Below the pieces are notes generated by a model. It was not told the DNA's origin and made no database searches. It was given only the letters and a program-made list of their open reading frames with translations. From the NCBI GenBank assembly GCA_039881145.1, contig JAYKKI010000090.1:6173501-6237500 (forward strand): DNA of 64,000 nucleotides, written 5' to 3'. Below are positions 34,661-47,125 of this stretch, one piece after another. This stretch comes from Druceiella hillmani. Taxonomy: Eukaryota > Arthropoda > Insecta > Lepidoptera > Hepialidae. The translations under genes were made by a program, and so were the position numbers. Every line of letters starts with the position of its first letter. Within the stretch, counting starts at the first letter, position 1.

Positions 34661-36327
34661 CGCGCTGCCATGGCTACCGAGACGCGAAAATATGTTTTCA
34701 CACTGTGATGGAGGGAAGCTTTTCAGAATTAATTATTGAGCCTCTTATGATATTATATTTCTATATATTATATACATGTAAACGAAATACGACATAGCTA
34801 TTTTCAACGAGCTTGTCAGGAAATTATTAAAATGTTATTGACAGAATATATTTTAAGTACTACGTAACGTAAGTACCGAAACGATTCTACAAAATTGTTT
34901 AATTAAATAAAGCTTTATATTTAGTAATAAATTCAATTGCTCAGTTCGGTACGTACATGAAAAGTAGACGTTACATTTTTCCAAGGAAAACGTTTTTACC
35001 GTCACCTCGCTACCTAAGTTTGTTCTCGCTAAATCATTGCGATACAGCATCGCGATAGAAGAATGAGATTTCCGCTCTGTGATGTTTCAATCAAAGTTTC
35101 ATCGGATGTAGTTTTCATGTCGATTTATATTTTTGGAAAAACGTGTTTGGTTGGACAAGTAGTTTTGTACACAGATACGATTTAGCCAAGTTCAAACGTA
35201 GTTAGAGCAAAGAGTTTTGTAATATCGATTTGAGATAAAATAGAACTGAATCAGCATACAAGATTTACATAATTTGCTATAATAGCCACTTTATTAATAG
35301 AAACTTGTCCGGTATTGTCTACAGACTATTGACCCGATAGTTAACAATATAATTAGTACATCTTCTAATTAAAGATTTCAAGTCAAAGATTTTAGAAATC
35401 TTTAAAATTTATCCTAAAAAAATGACATAATCATCACCGAGTATCCATCCGAAATCAATATCTATTTCTACAATATTATTTTAATAACAGGGTGAGATTT
35501 TGTTTTTCTTGTTTGTCCATATACAAGAAGCAAACGCGAGAACTATAAGATCGGTCCCAAAAATTATTTCATTGTTAGAAAGCTATATTAGCAATATTTT
35601 ACAAGCTCCGGGTAAAAACGATCAAATTGACTGCTTTCTTGTCTTTCGTTGGTAAACCGTTACAGATATAATAATATAACCTTAGGATTAATTGTATATT
35701 GCAACAAGATCTACAAAAAAAATTATTTTATGAATTAAATGCCTATACGTTATGGAAAGACCGTAATATTTGTATTTATGTTTAAAAAACATAATAAAAT
35801 TAATTCACAATATTAAGGCTCTATTTCCTCATTCCAAAATTCGTCTTTATCAAAATAAAACATTTACGCGGCGGCGGTATTTCATGTGCGTAAATAACTG
35901 TCTTAACTGTATGTCATTTGAGTAATTAATTCATACGATTCAACAATGTTTTGGATATGCGTATAACATAAATTGCTGCGTAGCCCGCGTAGCCTGCGTA
36001 GCGGTGTCGGCGGCAGTAGGCGTTACAGTGCGGGGCGAACACAACTGTAGAATATCATGTCATACAACTTCTGTGCGAACGAAGTTGCGAGGGAGTGCTA
36101 GTTATATTAGAAAAGAGTAGAGGTGAGAGAAGAGTCTGTATATTAAAGAAACGATAGACAATAAATAAATTATAGACTAGAAATCGATCGTTTCTGGCAT
36201 TTTGTCTGTTTGCTTGTTGATTTATCCGTCTAGTGTAAAATAACAACTATATTAATATCGAATGGGGTTTTCAATATTATGCAGCTTAGAATTACAGAAG
36301 ACGTCGAAAAGTTGATAAACACATAAT
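34661..36327. other. AT-rich non-coding DNA with one GC-rich patch
   Basis: The patch 35975-36045 has a 'gcgtagcc/gcgtagcctgcgtagc' micro-repeat and 'ggtgtcggcggcagtaggcg'; it may be regulatory. No gene is seen elsewhere in this span. Confidence 0.45.
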
Positions 36328-36390
36328 AAAAAACGGGCAAGTGGGAGGCTGGCTCGCGCCTCGAGCTTTCAGTAACTCGTTTGGGGTGTA
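36328..36390 (+). repeat. Family A dispersed repeat, head fragment
   Basis: 'aaaaacgggcaagtgggagg' plus 'ctggctcgcgcctcgagctt' is the head of the family whose full copy begins at 19558. Confidence 0.65.
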
Positions 36391-38671
36391 ATTATTTTAT
36401 TTATTATAAGTCATTACTGTCATAACTAATGTGGACTATATAAAAAGTCTGAATAAATAATTCTTATCTAACACAATTGGGCGTTGGAACTTGTAATATA
36501 CAGGTTCGGGAATATCTGAAATACTGAAATACTATGGTAATTTATAGTACACATAACATTTAACGAAATTATTGCTACATTAGTAATGTAAGCAGTCTCT
36601 TCCATTAAATTACAATAGTTAAAAATAAGAATTTAGAAATATAGAAAAGTCTAAATGATATTCATAAACCTAATCTATTATAAAAATTCTCAAACTAGAA
36701 AATACTCTTTTGAAAAAAAAAACGGTACATGAAAAAAATCAATTAAGAAGAAAAAAAAGATAATATTCATAAATCTTGACATGGCATGGTCGAGGAAAAG
36801 TGAGCGAGATGGAATTAAGGAAGGGTTGAACTAAGGTATTGTGAGAGCAAGGGCTTTTTTTAATCGGCCTTTGAAAACATTTTTAGTGGGCGAGTTCATG
36901 GATCCAGTTGATTCCAAGGTTTAGCAACGAAGGACAGAGAAAACTTTTCATTAAAGATGGTTTAGTGTTTGGAAAAAAGGAGACCAAACTCATTTTAAAG
37001 ACAACTTTAATTATCCGAAATAATATTAATAATAAAATGTACAACAGAAAACTGTAACATTAGCATTACATAGGTTTTTCAAAACTCTGTTTTTTCATAA
37101 TTATCGGCTTAATTTTTTCAGGAGTAAGAAGGCCGGGACATATTTTGAAAATTTTTATAAACTAATTCTTTCGAATGGACACAATAGACGGAATTTTAAA
37201 AATATTTTCTTGAAGTATTTAATTCGCTTTTCTAAAATTTCCATATAATATTTTTTAGTGCTAGCTATTGAGATATGTCTGGGTCAACTTGCTATATTGC
37301 TGTGGTGAATTTTAATTTTATACTTCAAGCGCTTTCTAAGAAAACAGGTATAGCAGATCATAAAAGCATGAACTACATTTTTAAGTAGTTTTTGTACGAG
37401 GCTCATTCGGTATAGGTATTCAAATCTAAGTATCACTAAACAACAATAACCGAACAGATATAATGTGTAATATTCATTCAATATACTGTGATCGCAAGGT
37501 TGAGGGATTTCAGAGGTTTAATGATAAGTACCTATATACTTCTCATCAAACATTATAATATAAAAAATATCTATATATTTAAGAAAATCTTCTTCTGTAC
37601 TGATAGAAGAAATATTGAAGAATAACTCTATGGTGTTTCATAGATATATAACACTATCCTCATGCCACCTATGGAGCTATTCATGGAAGTATTTCTATAA
37701 TGTTACTTGTCACATTAATTTAAATCAATGTTAAATTTTGAACTATAGACCACAGATGCACTGTTCATTATTTCTTATAATTTCAAAAAGAATATTTTCG
37801 AAATTAATATTTTAATATGACATAAATTTTATTTTTATTTTAAATAACTTTAATATTTGGAAAAGTTTAGGTCATGTAATATTAAAAATTTTACATAATA
37901 TTTATAACGGCTATATGTATATTTAACTTAGTTTTAAATAAGTCATTCACAAAAAAGATGTAATAACTCAACGGAAATGAAAGTTTTTATAAGTTTCAAT
38001 GTTAACTTAGGAAGTTACACAAATTCTATCACTTACGATAATGTTGCTATTGTGAAATATGCCTCGGTAGATTATAAATGATAGAGGCTGAATAAGGACA
38101 ACAGCTAGAAAAAAAAATAAGAGCTACCAAGTGCGAGACGAGCCTTGCGTAATGAATGTTCCTTACCAGTAAATTCGCCTTATGCTGAGAAATTAAAATA
38201 TTTCCTTACGGCTCTCAAAATCAATTTAATTATAATTCCGATCTAAGTAATTAAATTATTTATAATAATACAAATTGTAAAATTTGGCTGTTTGGTGTTT
38301 GGTATTGCAATTTAGAGGACCGTATATCTGAGTAACGGTTACGAATCTCCGAATATTGTATATCAGATCATATTTTATTGTGGTCATATTTTATTAAATC
38401 TTAGTGACATTTCAATTCTGGATCATTGTTCAGCGATTAGACAGCTATGCTATCTCGCGACAACATATATCGCGTAATAAATCATTATTCGTTATGTCAG
38501 TGACATGTAGACTCAGCACTTATATTAATTACAAATGTGAGCTTTCAGCAGTCTCACGTAATGTATACACTGAAATAAATTAAAGTTAAGAGTATATGAA
38601 CGGAAATAGACTTGAGTTGATCTGTTGAAAATATTGACTTAATATTTTTTAATCGTTTAATGTCATTTTAG
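36391..38671. other. AT-rich non-coding DNA, no gene seen
   Basis: The frame at 37284-37481 has no recognisable domain. No tandem array was found. Confidence 0.5.
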
Positions 38672-38880
38672 CTCGGTCTTTTTAATGTTCGGTATTCAAA
38701 CACGGTAACCTTATAATTTCGTCATATTTATGTATCCTTCTGTCACGTCCTCATTGTTTTTACTATTTGAGAGCTACGTGCAAGAAGTTATGCAAGTATA
38801 TTCAGATATGTATAGATTTGTACATATAGAGATCTCAATTGATATATAGCAAATATGTGTGCCGTTTTTATTATTCCATA
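38672..38880 (+). repeat. Family B dispersed repeat
   Basis: 'ttaatgttcggtattcaaac', 'ttataatttcgtcatattta' and 'cttctgtcacgtcctc' follow the order of the copy at 7288. Confidence 0.5.
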
Positions 38881-38884
38881 CCAC

Positions 38885-39295
38885 AAAACAAAAAACCCTT
38901 ATAAGATCACTTTGTTGTCTGTCTGTCGGTTTATCAAGACCCTTTTTCTAAGGAACGCGTGGATGTATCAAGATGTATCAACTTAAGTCTATGGTTCCTG
39001 TAAAGAAAATCAAGCTTCTAATTCAACGAAATCAAAAATCCTAAATGTATGGTAATTTTTGCCGTATTTTTTGACGCAAATAAATTAAAATCTATAGGAT
39101 ACTTCCCGAATCATGAAATTTTACAAGAAGCGAGGTCTCACTAGACAAGTAAAGGAAAAAATCCAAAAGAAGTTATTATTTTTGAATATGACGCATGTGA
39201 CAGATATAGTGTGTAATATATTTTCGTTCTAATAAATCAAAATTGTGCGGAACCCTTGCAGTGCGAGTTCCGCTTGTGCTTGCAAGGTTTTTAAA
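38885..39295 (-). repeat. Family A dispersed repeat, reversed near full-length copy
   Basis: Read on the minus strand it has the 'gcggaactcgcactgcaag' head (near 39250-39270), the 'cttgtctagtgagacctcgc' block and a 'gacagacagacaacaaagtg' end block. These fall in the same order as 19558-20097. Confidence 0.7.
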
Positions 39296-39549
39296 GGCAT
39301 CTTCCTATTCTTAAGAAGTGGGAAGGAAAAAAAAGTGTAGCTTACCCATTTCATTCATCACTTTTCATAATTTAAGTCCCGTTTACATAATATTAAGCTT
39401 CAAACCCCCCCCCCCCCATTTCCGAAGGTTATGAAAAATCTGAAAAAAACCCTGAAAATGAGTTTTGATAAGGACTTTTAGATTCATTAGTCTTGAAACT
39501 AAAGAAAACGCTTAAGTACGCGGAAATAATTCAGGTCGAAATTAATTGA

Positions 39550-40388
39550 CGACTGAGCTTACGAGCTTCTATTTAAGTTATATTAATATTTTTAGTAAAT
39601 TATGTTACGCTCTATTTAATATAAGGAAAAATATAGAATACGAATTAATATAAAGAAAAATATAGAATACGATTGAGCTGACCAGATTTTATTTAAGTTA
39701 AATTAATATGTTTACTTAAGTTAATTAATATTACCAGCTTTTACTTAAGTTAAATTAATACGTATCAGTAAAATATGTTGCGCTCCATTTAATATAAAGA
39801 AAAATATAGAATACGATTGAGCTGACCAGAGTTTACTTAAGTTAAATTAATATGTTTACTTAAGTTAATTAATATTACCAGCTTTTACTTAAGTTAAATT
39901 AATACGTATCAGTAAAATATGTTGCGCTCCATTTAATATAAAGAAAAATATAGAATACGATTGAGCTGACCAGAGTTTACTTAAGTTAAATTAATATGTC
40001 TACTTAAGTTAATTAATATTACCAGCTTTTACTTAAGTTAAATTAATACGTATCAGTAAAATATGTTGCGCTCCATTTAATATAAAGAAAAATATAGAAT
40101 ACGATTGAGCTGACCAGAGTTTACTTAAGTTAAATTAATATGTTTACTTAAGTTAATTAATATTACCAGCTTTTACTTAAGTTAAATTAATACGTATCAG
40201 TAAAATATGTTGCGCTCCATTTAATATGAAGAAAAATATAGAATACGATTGAGCTGACCAGATTTTACTTAAGTTAAATTAATATGTTTACTTAAGTTAA
40301 TTAATATTACCAGCTTTTACTTAAGTTAAATTAATACGTATCAATATGTTGCGCTCCATTTAATATAAAGAAAAATATAGAATACAAA
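39550..40388. repeat. 144-bp satellite array, ~5 units with internal sub-repeats
   Basis: The anchor 'gattgagctgacca' lies at 39671, 39815, 39959, 40103 and 40247, exactly 144 bp apart. Each unit contains three 'acttaagttaaattaat'-type sub-repeats, giving repeated CTTAAG palindromes, and ends 'aaaatatagaatac'. Units are almost identical, so amplification or homogenisation is recent. The first unit (39550-39670) and the last are degraded. No coding content. Confidence 0.97.
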
Positions 40389-41479
40389 TTGCGATATCAG
40401 GTCTAATTGTTGGGGTATTTAAAATATTATTCACCTATAATAGATCTGTATATATGAACACGACATAATGATTTATAAAATATATAGTTTCATATTTTGT
40501 GAAAAGATTATGGAACCCTATGGCAATGGACCTTTTTTTTTCTTTTATACGATGCAAGGAAAGCAGAAAATATTTTACATTCAATTCAAAATATCAATGT
40601 TAACATTTTGAATGAAATCCATTCTTAAGCACTAATAGCATCTTAGATGTGTAATTAAAAACGCCGGTGTGTACATCTGTATCTATATATGTCACAAGTT
40701 CTAGCGTCTAACTTTAACCCCAAACTTTCGGCATTTCTCTTGATTAGAATGAAAATTTCGCTTTTTTTCGAAAATGTTCCTAACAATTTTCGTCAAATTT
40801 TTCACATTATTAGCTTTTTATAATATCAATAATTTACTTTAAGCCATTTGTTCAAATAAATTCTAATTAAGGTTGCATTCATACAAAATTGAGAGCAAGG
40901 GCGTCGTAAGGAGTGAATGACGCTGCAATCATTAGATAGTATTTTATGAACCTAACAATACATTTTTTATAAATCCAACAATGGAAAAATGAAATAAAAC
41001 GATGTATTTTTATTGTCACTACGCAAAAACATATATACTCATACAGAATAGCGTTGCATCAGAAAGTGTAATATTACAAGTGCACTTTATTTAGTACAAA
41101 TTATATTGACATTGATAAGATTAAAATAGTGAAAAAGTGCTGAAAAAAAACAATAGGGAAAGAATAAAAATGTTTTCGAATTAAAACTGAATATATAAAC
41201 TGACAATGCTTTATAAATATCAAAATAAAATTTGTTTTGAAGTTTGATAGTACTCGTGTATACAGAAGAGAAACAAATATGGTGACGGCAAAGAAAAAAT
41301 ATATTTTATGTTTCCAAATCCCAGATGTAAAATAAATTCCTCTGTTATATTTAAAACGAAAAATAATTTCAATGAGTACCAAAAATACAAAGTTCAATCG
41401 ATGACATTGGAGGGTTGTAATATGAAAACACTTCGCAAGCCAAGAGTCAAAAAAACATTTCATAGTTATTGTTATGGGG
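40389..41479. other. AT-rich non-coding DNA
   Basis: The 120-residue minus-strand frame at 41101-41463 is Phe/Ile/Tyr-rich because of AT bias, has no domain or signal context, and is not called. Confidence 0.5.
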
Positions 41480-41745
41480 GCCGGTAACCGTGTTAATTAG
41501 TTTACTCACGAATTTCTGGTTAAATATCGATTGAATGTATTTGCGAAGGGAGGCAAATGCGCGTCACTGCTCCCCAAGGTCCATCGGAAGGTTCAAGGCT
41601 ATTAAAAATAAAGTACATGACGCCCTTATTTCATTAAGGGATGTTTGCAGTAAATCTCAATGAGGGCGGAAACGTACAAAATCAAACCTATGCGTCGTGT
41701 TATTGAATTTTTTATGCGGTGTGAACGTGAAATAAAGTACATGAT
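41480..41745. promoter_or_regulatory. GC-richer unique island, candidate regulatory element
   Basis: Contains 'gggggccggtaaccgtg' followed by a TAATTAG homeodomain core, 'ctgctccccaaggtccatcg' and 'ctcaatgagggcggaaacg'. 'aaataaagtacatga' occurs twice (about 41608 and 41732), bracketing the island. No open frame was seen. Confidence 0.35.
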
Positions 41746-44255
41746 ACTTGGTTCTAAAATATGTTAAGTTTCTCGAAGTGTTAATTAGAAGAAGCTTATT
41801 TATTTTATTTACAGAGTTGTGAATTGCCAGTACACAATACCAAACGTCACATTTTGTTTGACAACTATTAAATGAATGCGATATTTTTAATAATTTACAA
41901 ACATAATAATAGAATAATGGAATATAGAATGATTATATAACAAATTTCTGAATTAAAGCAAATTACTATTCAAAATGTTGTCAAAATTCCTCGATTATTT
42001 CTTATAACAAAATATGCGTCTTAACAGGACAGAATCTTGACTATAATAAGTTTAGAAAACAAATTCGAAACAAAATTTTGTTATTGGTAAAAACCTCAGA
42101 TTTATAATATTAGGAAGCAGATGACACTTCAATAATCGGACTATATCTAGTGAAAATCATAAATCATAAGGAAATATAAATATGCCATTTTTATTTGCAA
42201 TGTTTCGTCGTTCATTCTAATAGTTCGGGCGAGATCATATTTGTTTCATATATTTTCTTAAGTCGAAACTGTCACCACGCCCTAGTTCGCCATATAACCA
42301 GGGCGCCATATTGACAAAATTAATTGTCAACCTGGTAAAATTTTATGTTTTATGTGTAATATGTGTTTTATTTCTAAATTTACATAAATTAATTACTCAA
42401 AAAGTATTCCAAAAAATGCGTAAATGTCGTGACTATAAGTGTGACAGCGCTTCATACAGGAATTTGTCAGGTATTGCATTTCACGTGTACGTAAAATGTG
42501 ACATTGATTGCTTCAAATATATATTATAATTCTGTAAGCATTTCAGGTTTAAAATATTATGGAATTTTTAATATACACACCAGCCGCATATACATTTTAG
42601 GTTTATTGTATTGTACTGGCATTTGTCCTATTTTGTTTTCATTAAAAATCTTTGTAATTCGTTAACCTCTTTGTAGATACACAGAGGCGAGGAGTAAATT
42701 TTTACTGTAAAAATAAAGTTATTAATTGTCTATTTTCGGTTGCCATTTGACATTACGTAAGGAGACCCGGCTTTTAGGTTTGTTGAAACGAAATTTGTGT
42801 AATTCAGGAAAGGATATTTAAAAAGAAACAAGTATCTATTAACTACAGGTTGTGAACAGTACGTTGTCATTAAAAAATAATTTGCAAATTTCCTAGATAT
42901 CTCACAATAACAGCACCATGATAATTTATTTTCATTTTACGTTTGTTTAACAGAAAAATGTAAGATTGGCTTGAGTTTTAAGATAGTTCAAATTTGTCCC
43001 GATTCTCGCCTTTCAGCTTTCTTATCCTTACAGATATATAATGGTGTAAATAATTTAAATTTTAAAACCGCTTTCAAGTTTCCTTTTATATTATCTAATT
43101 TAAAGTTTTATTGACGATAGACTCATTCAGGTAAGCAAATTCAATAAATGTACCTATACCAAATGAAATAATCTTTCATGAAGCATTTTTTTAAAACATT
43201 TATTTCCTGAATAAATCGACTATCTATTCTTTATTCATAGATTTCCAAAGAATGAAACCTTAAACATGGTTGGTTAAAACAGATGCACCTAATAATTGGG
43301 ATCCAAGGTAACATAGTCTATTTGGTCAAAACATTTTTATGAAAGTAACATTGAATAAATAACAAGTAACATTTATAATATATTATAACGATCCAAACTC
43401 AAGTCCACTTTACCTCCCCTCGTCATTGGCAACCCACAGATTCCTCACTACGATTGTTAGAATTGTTTACATTTATAGGCAACATAGAATAATGTCATGT
43501 TTGACAGGCATTTGTCCTATTTTGTTTTTATAATAAAATGTCATAACAAAAATTTGAAACGATTTTAAATAAACATGAAAAAAAGACACAAAACGTTTTC
43601 AGTTCTGTCTTACTAATACATATAAATAAAATGGAAGTTTAGGTTAATAATAATATTTAATTAATTTGAAAATATGTACACCTGTCATGAAATATGTACA
43701 CATTAACAAGAAAATATTTATACTGAGATACGAGTTACCACTGCATTAAGATACGCCCCCTAAATATACTTAGGGGCGTATTTTGGTTGACTCCGCCTTT
43801 TGGTTACGTTTTTAATTTTTCTATTGCGAAAACTGAGTCGAATGCTTATGATTCTCAAACTATTAAAATATTCTAATTCTAGGGATTTTCTTGAAGAGGC
43901 CCATTTTCTCGGAAACCATTTGACTTAGAAAGGTTAAATTGGCCACAGTGATTAAAGATATTAATCTACATATTATATTTCTAATCATGCGCAGGATATC
44001 ACTGGGAAGAGTAAATTACAAAGATTCCAAAACTATTTTTTCAAAACTTTTTATAGTAATATTGATTGAAATGTTCAAAAAAATTGTGTCTCTAATCATT
44101 ATCTCCGAAATTGTCAAATATATATCCACTTAAAATAGTAATTTCCTTTTTAACAATTTTGTAATGTATATTCCATATACAGTCACGTCTTTCTTCATAT
44201 TTTTATTTACATCGATAAACTTTTATTAATCACTTTTCGGTCGCTAGTACAACGT
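41746..44255. other. AT-rich non-coding DNA with short hairpins
   Basis: 'ggcatttgtcctattttgtt' occurs at about 42617 and again at 43507, showing a small dispersed repeat. A near-perfect hairpin of atacgcccc/ggggcgtat type lies at 43751-43781. The block 42215-42325 is less AT-rich and contains the inverted pair TTGACAA/TTGTCAA. No gene is supported. Confidence 0.5.
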
Positions 44256-44291
44256 GTTTCTATAAAATTAATAATTTAATTTTATAGAAAC
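44256..44291. other. Perfect 15-bp hairpin
   Basis: 'gtttctataaaatta' (44256-44270) pairs exactly with 44277-44291 across a 6-nt loop. The function is unknown. Confidence 0.9.
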
Positions 44292-45212
44292 TTGCAAATT
44301 ATTTTAGAAATATTCAAAAGTAAATATCCTATATAATAACGAAACCGCAATAAATATTTCTTTATTTTTGATAGATTTAGTAGTGAGTGAGATAAACTCG
44401 AAAAGACAAAAAATAGACCAAATCTCTTCGTTACTTGTGAAATCTATACCAAAACTCTCTGTAACTATACAGAGAATAGTTTTTCTCGGTTCAAAATAAT
44501 AAAATAATATTTAATAATTTTGTTATCAAAATATTTAAATAATTTTACAAATTAAAATTATGGGCCTAACAACGTATTAATTTGATGTATGAATAAATAA
44601 AATTAAAACTTACGAATGTAGATTGCCGTCTTCTTAATGAAGACATTGTGAAAAATATGTGAGAAATGTAATATTTCTAGTTTGTAGGAAAACGATACAC
44701 ATACACCTTAAACATACGTATTTCCAATATAAATATTGCGTAAGTATGAAAAAGTTAAAAAACATATAATTTTAAACCATTGTTAAGAATATGATGTTAA
44801 AAAAGTTTAATGCAAATGATTAAGAAAGTTTGTTAATCGGGTTTATACAAATAAAATAATGAATAATGAACAGTTGTTACGATATGTAAATAAAAGGAAA
44901 AGAACTTTAAAAAATTCTTAGAAAATCCATAAGGTTTTGTTAGATTAAAATTAAGATTATATACATGCATACATACATATACATATATGCGACACGGCTA
45001 TAATTTTGCAGTGTCTCCCTTCCCTCAGTGTCTAAGTTTGTCCCAGTATATAAAAAAAAAGAATGAAGCAGAGAACTAAACGGCAACCCCTTTATTGTTG
45101 CTGAATTTTTATATCATGACCGTGACAGTAAAGCTAAGGAAGGCAAATAAAACAGAAACAAAATTGCGGTTTCCTCAAACGGTCTAGATGATTTAAATTA
45201 TCATACCATGAA
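44292..45212. other. AT-rich non-coding DNA, no gene seen
   Basis: Nothing recognisable. Confidence 0.5.
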
Positions 45213-45475
45213 TTAAAATTAATTACAATTAAATGAAACTACGTGATGTAGTATTATTTCTACTATATTTAATTTCTTTACCACGACCTAGGTTTCGTTG
45301 TATTACATCTTCAGGTGGGATATTAGCACCTGAAGATGTAATACAACGAAACCTAGGTCGTGGTAAAGAAATTAAATATAGTAGAAATAATACTACATCA
45401 CGTAGTTTCATTTAATTGTGAATAATGAATTTCTACAAAATTAACGCCAAATATATTCAATATTTAAAATTAATT
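45213..45475 (+). mobile_element. Palindromic Penelope-like miniature element, copy b (93-bp perfect arms)
   Basis: The element is 45225-45463. Arms 45225-45317 and 45327-45419 are exact reverse complements over 93 bp with a 9-nt loop. The one-sided tail is 45420-45463 and ends 'gccaaatatattcaatat'. A 12-bp target duplication 'ttaaaattaatt' lies at 45213-45224 and 45464-45475. Both arms lack the same 3 bases of the hammerhead-like stem II, so the ribozyme-like fold is damaged here. The nearly identical 60-residue frames on both strands are simply the palindrome. Confidence 0.88.
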
Positions 45476-46875
45476 GTGAAATCCGTAAGTTGGAAATAAA
45501 TGAAACCATCTCTTTCAACAGTAGCAATACTTTTTCAAATAACATTTTAGATGGCATAGAAATGACAGTCTCACGGCGATAATGTTTATGTGGTCAAACG
45601 CGATATTATATTCAGTTTTTGAAGTGGTAGTAATAGAAATTGTGAAAATGACTGTAAGTGGGGCATGAATCAACTTATCAGTCAGGATAAAATATTTACT
45701 CATAGAAGCAAAATGACACATCATCAAGTAGAATAACAATAGTCATAGTAGTAATACTCAGAAGTCTACCTTGCCACAGTTAAGATAAATGGTACTTTTT
45801 TCGTAGGTGTACGCATTAGTGGTAATTTCATATTTCCGCCTAGTTTCATTTTACTTAAGTAAAGGTAAAGCTGTCCTTAATAACTTCCACAGATCAATCT
45901 AATATGGAATGCTATGGCTATTATAAAGGAATCATATGAAAGAATCTTGAAATTGTATGGAATACAAAAGGAACGCTTTACAATAGGGGAAAATTGTAAA
46001 AAGTCCACGTTAATATAATAAAAAAAATTGATGTCTTTCTGTGCTACCAAACTAATAACGGTCCTTTAAAGATTTTCATAGAAAAGGGAAATTTTATTTA
46101 TAAAGCCACTTTAAATCTAGCTGTCCATTGCAGAACTAAGATGTTTTTGAAAATTAAATGACGCTATAAACAAGATAACTTATGATACTGGTTTGAATGT
46201 CGTACAAATGTATTAATACAAAGAATTTTTTTCTAAAATATTGTTCTATTAAACAATAAATTGGAGGTAAAATCACTAGAACACACTTCAGGAAAATAAC
46301 CTCATTGAAAAAATTTAGATGCTAATGGCGACATATACTAACAGGTTCCTGTTTACTTAAACCTAACATTAAACACAATCTATACTTAGCAGCCTCGTGT
46401 ACTTCCCACATAATATGTTCTATTTTGCTTTCAAAATATATGCCCGAAAATAGAGATAATCGGAAAGAAGATTACATGATAATAGACGCAAAGATCAATT
46501 TACTTATCGTTACTTATATTCCCAAATATTATCCGTAAAATTAGGGAAATTTTACTAGTAGTAAAAATTATAAGTAATAAGGACAGTTCAACAAAAATCA
46601 CTTTGCCTCATCTCATTTTGCCAATCTTGAGATTCTTTATCTATTCTTCTTGTATTTAAAAATATTATTAGATTATTAAATAAATATTTATTTGATTCAG
46701 TGTTTCCCATAATCTAATAATACTTTCAAATGCAAGAAGAAGAACCTCAAAATTGGTAAAACTTCCCCAATTTTACGGATCGTATTTAGGAATAGCGGTA
46801 ACGGTAAGTAAATTGATTTGAATAATTTGTCATATGCAAAAGTAACTCGAATGCATTCATCGCATTGTCGCCATT
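45476..46875. other. AT-rich non-coding DNA, no gene seen
   Basis: The minus-strand frame at 45515-45739 shows no domain. Confidence 0.5.
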
Positions 46876-47125
46876 GTGTTTCGCAATGATTGCACACCGG
46901 AACGTGTACAAATTACACCTGAGTTAAGAAGACTGGAAAATAAAAATAGAGTTAATGACCAAGTAATAACTGGCGAACGTCTCTGTTTCTTCCCGTCTGC
47001 ACGTCATAAACTCTATTTTATCGACGTTGTAAAATGGGAAGAAGTGGGAGGTCACGTTTACCGCAAGCGCCGATGTGGCATACTGCACATTAATTGTTTT
47101 ATTACCATTATATTTAATTAAGTAA
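46860..47125. other. Unique, less AT-rich block with overlapping frames
   Basis: Open frames of 81 residues run on both strands (46876-47121 plus, 46924-47169 minus). The plus frame includes 'KWEEVGGHVYRKRRCG'. I recognise no family and see no splice context. The composition ('cgaacgtctctgtttcttcc', 'ttaccgcaagcgccgatgtg') is compatible with a conserved element, a decayed exon or an unknown transposon piece. Confidence 0.25.

Noticed and set aside
41101..41463. 120-residue minus-strand frame, the longest in the window, with hydrophobic stretches
   Set aside because: Phe/Ile/Tyr/Lys content follows base composition. There is no signal context and no recognisable topology or domain.
45229..45415. 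Nearly identical 60-residue open frames on both strands (MKLRDVVLF…), and the similar frame at 33935
   Set aside because: They are the two reading directions of a perfect palindrome. The protein is an artefact of the palindromic mobile element, not a gene.
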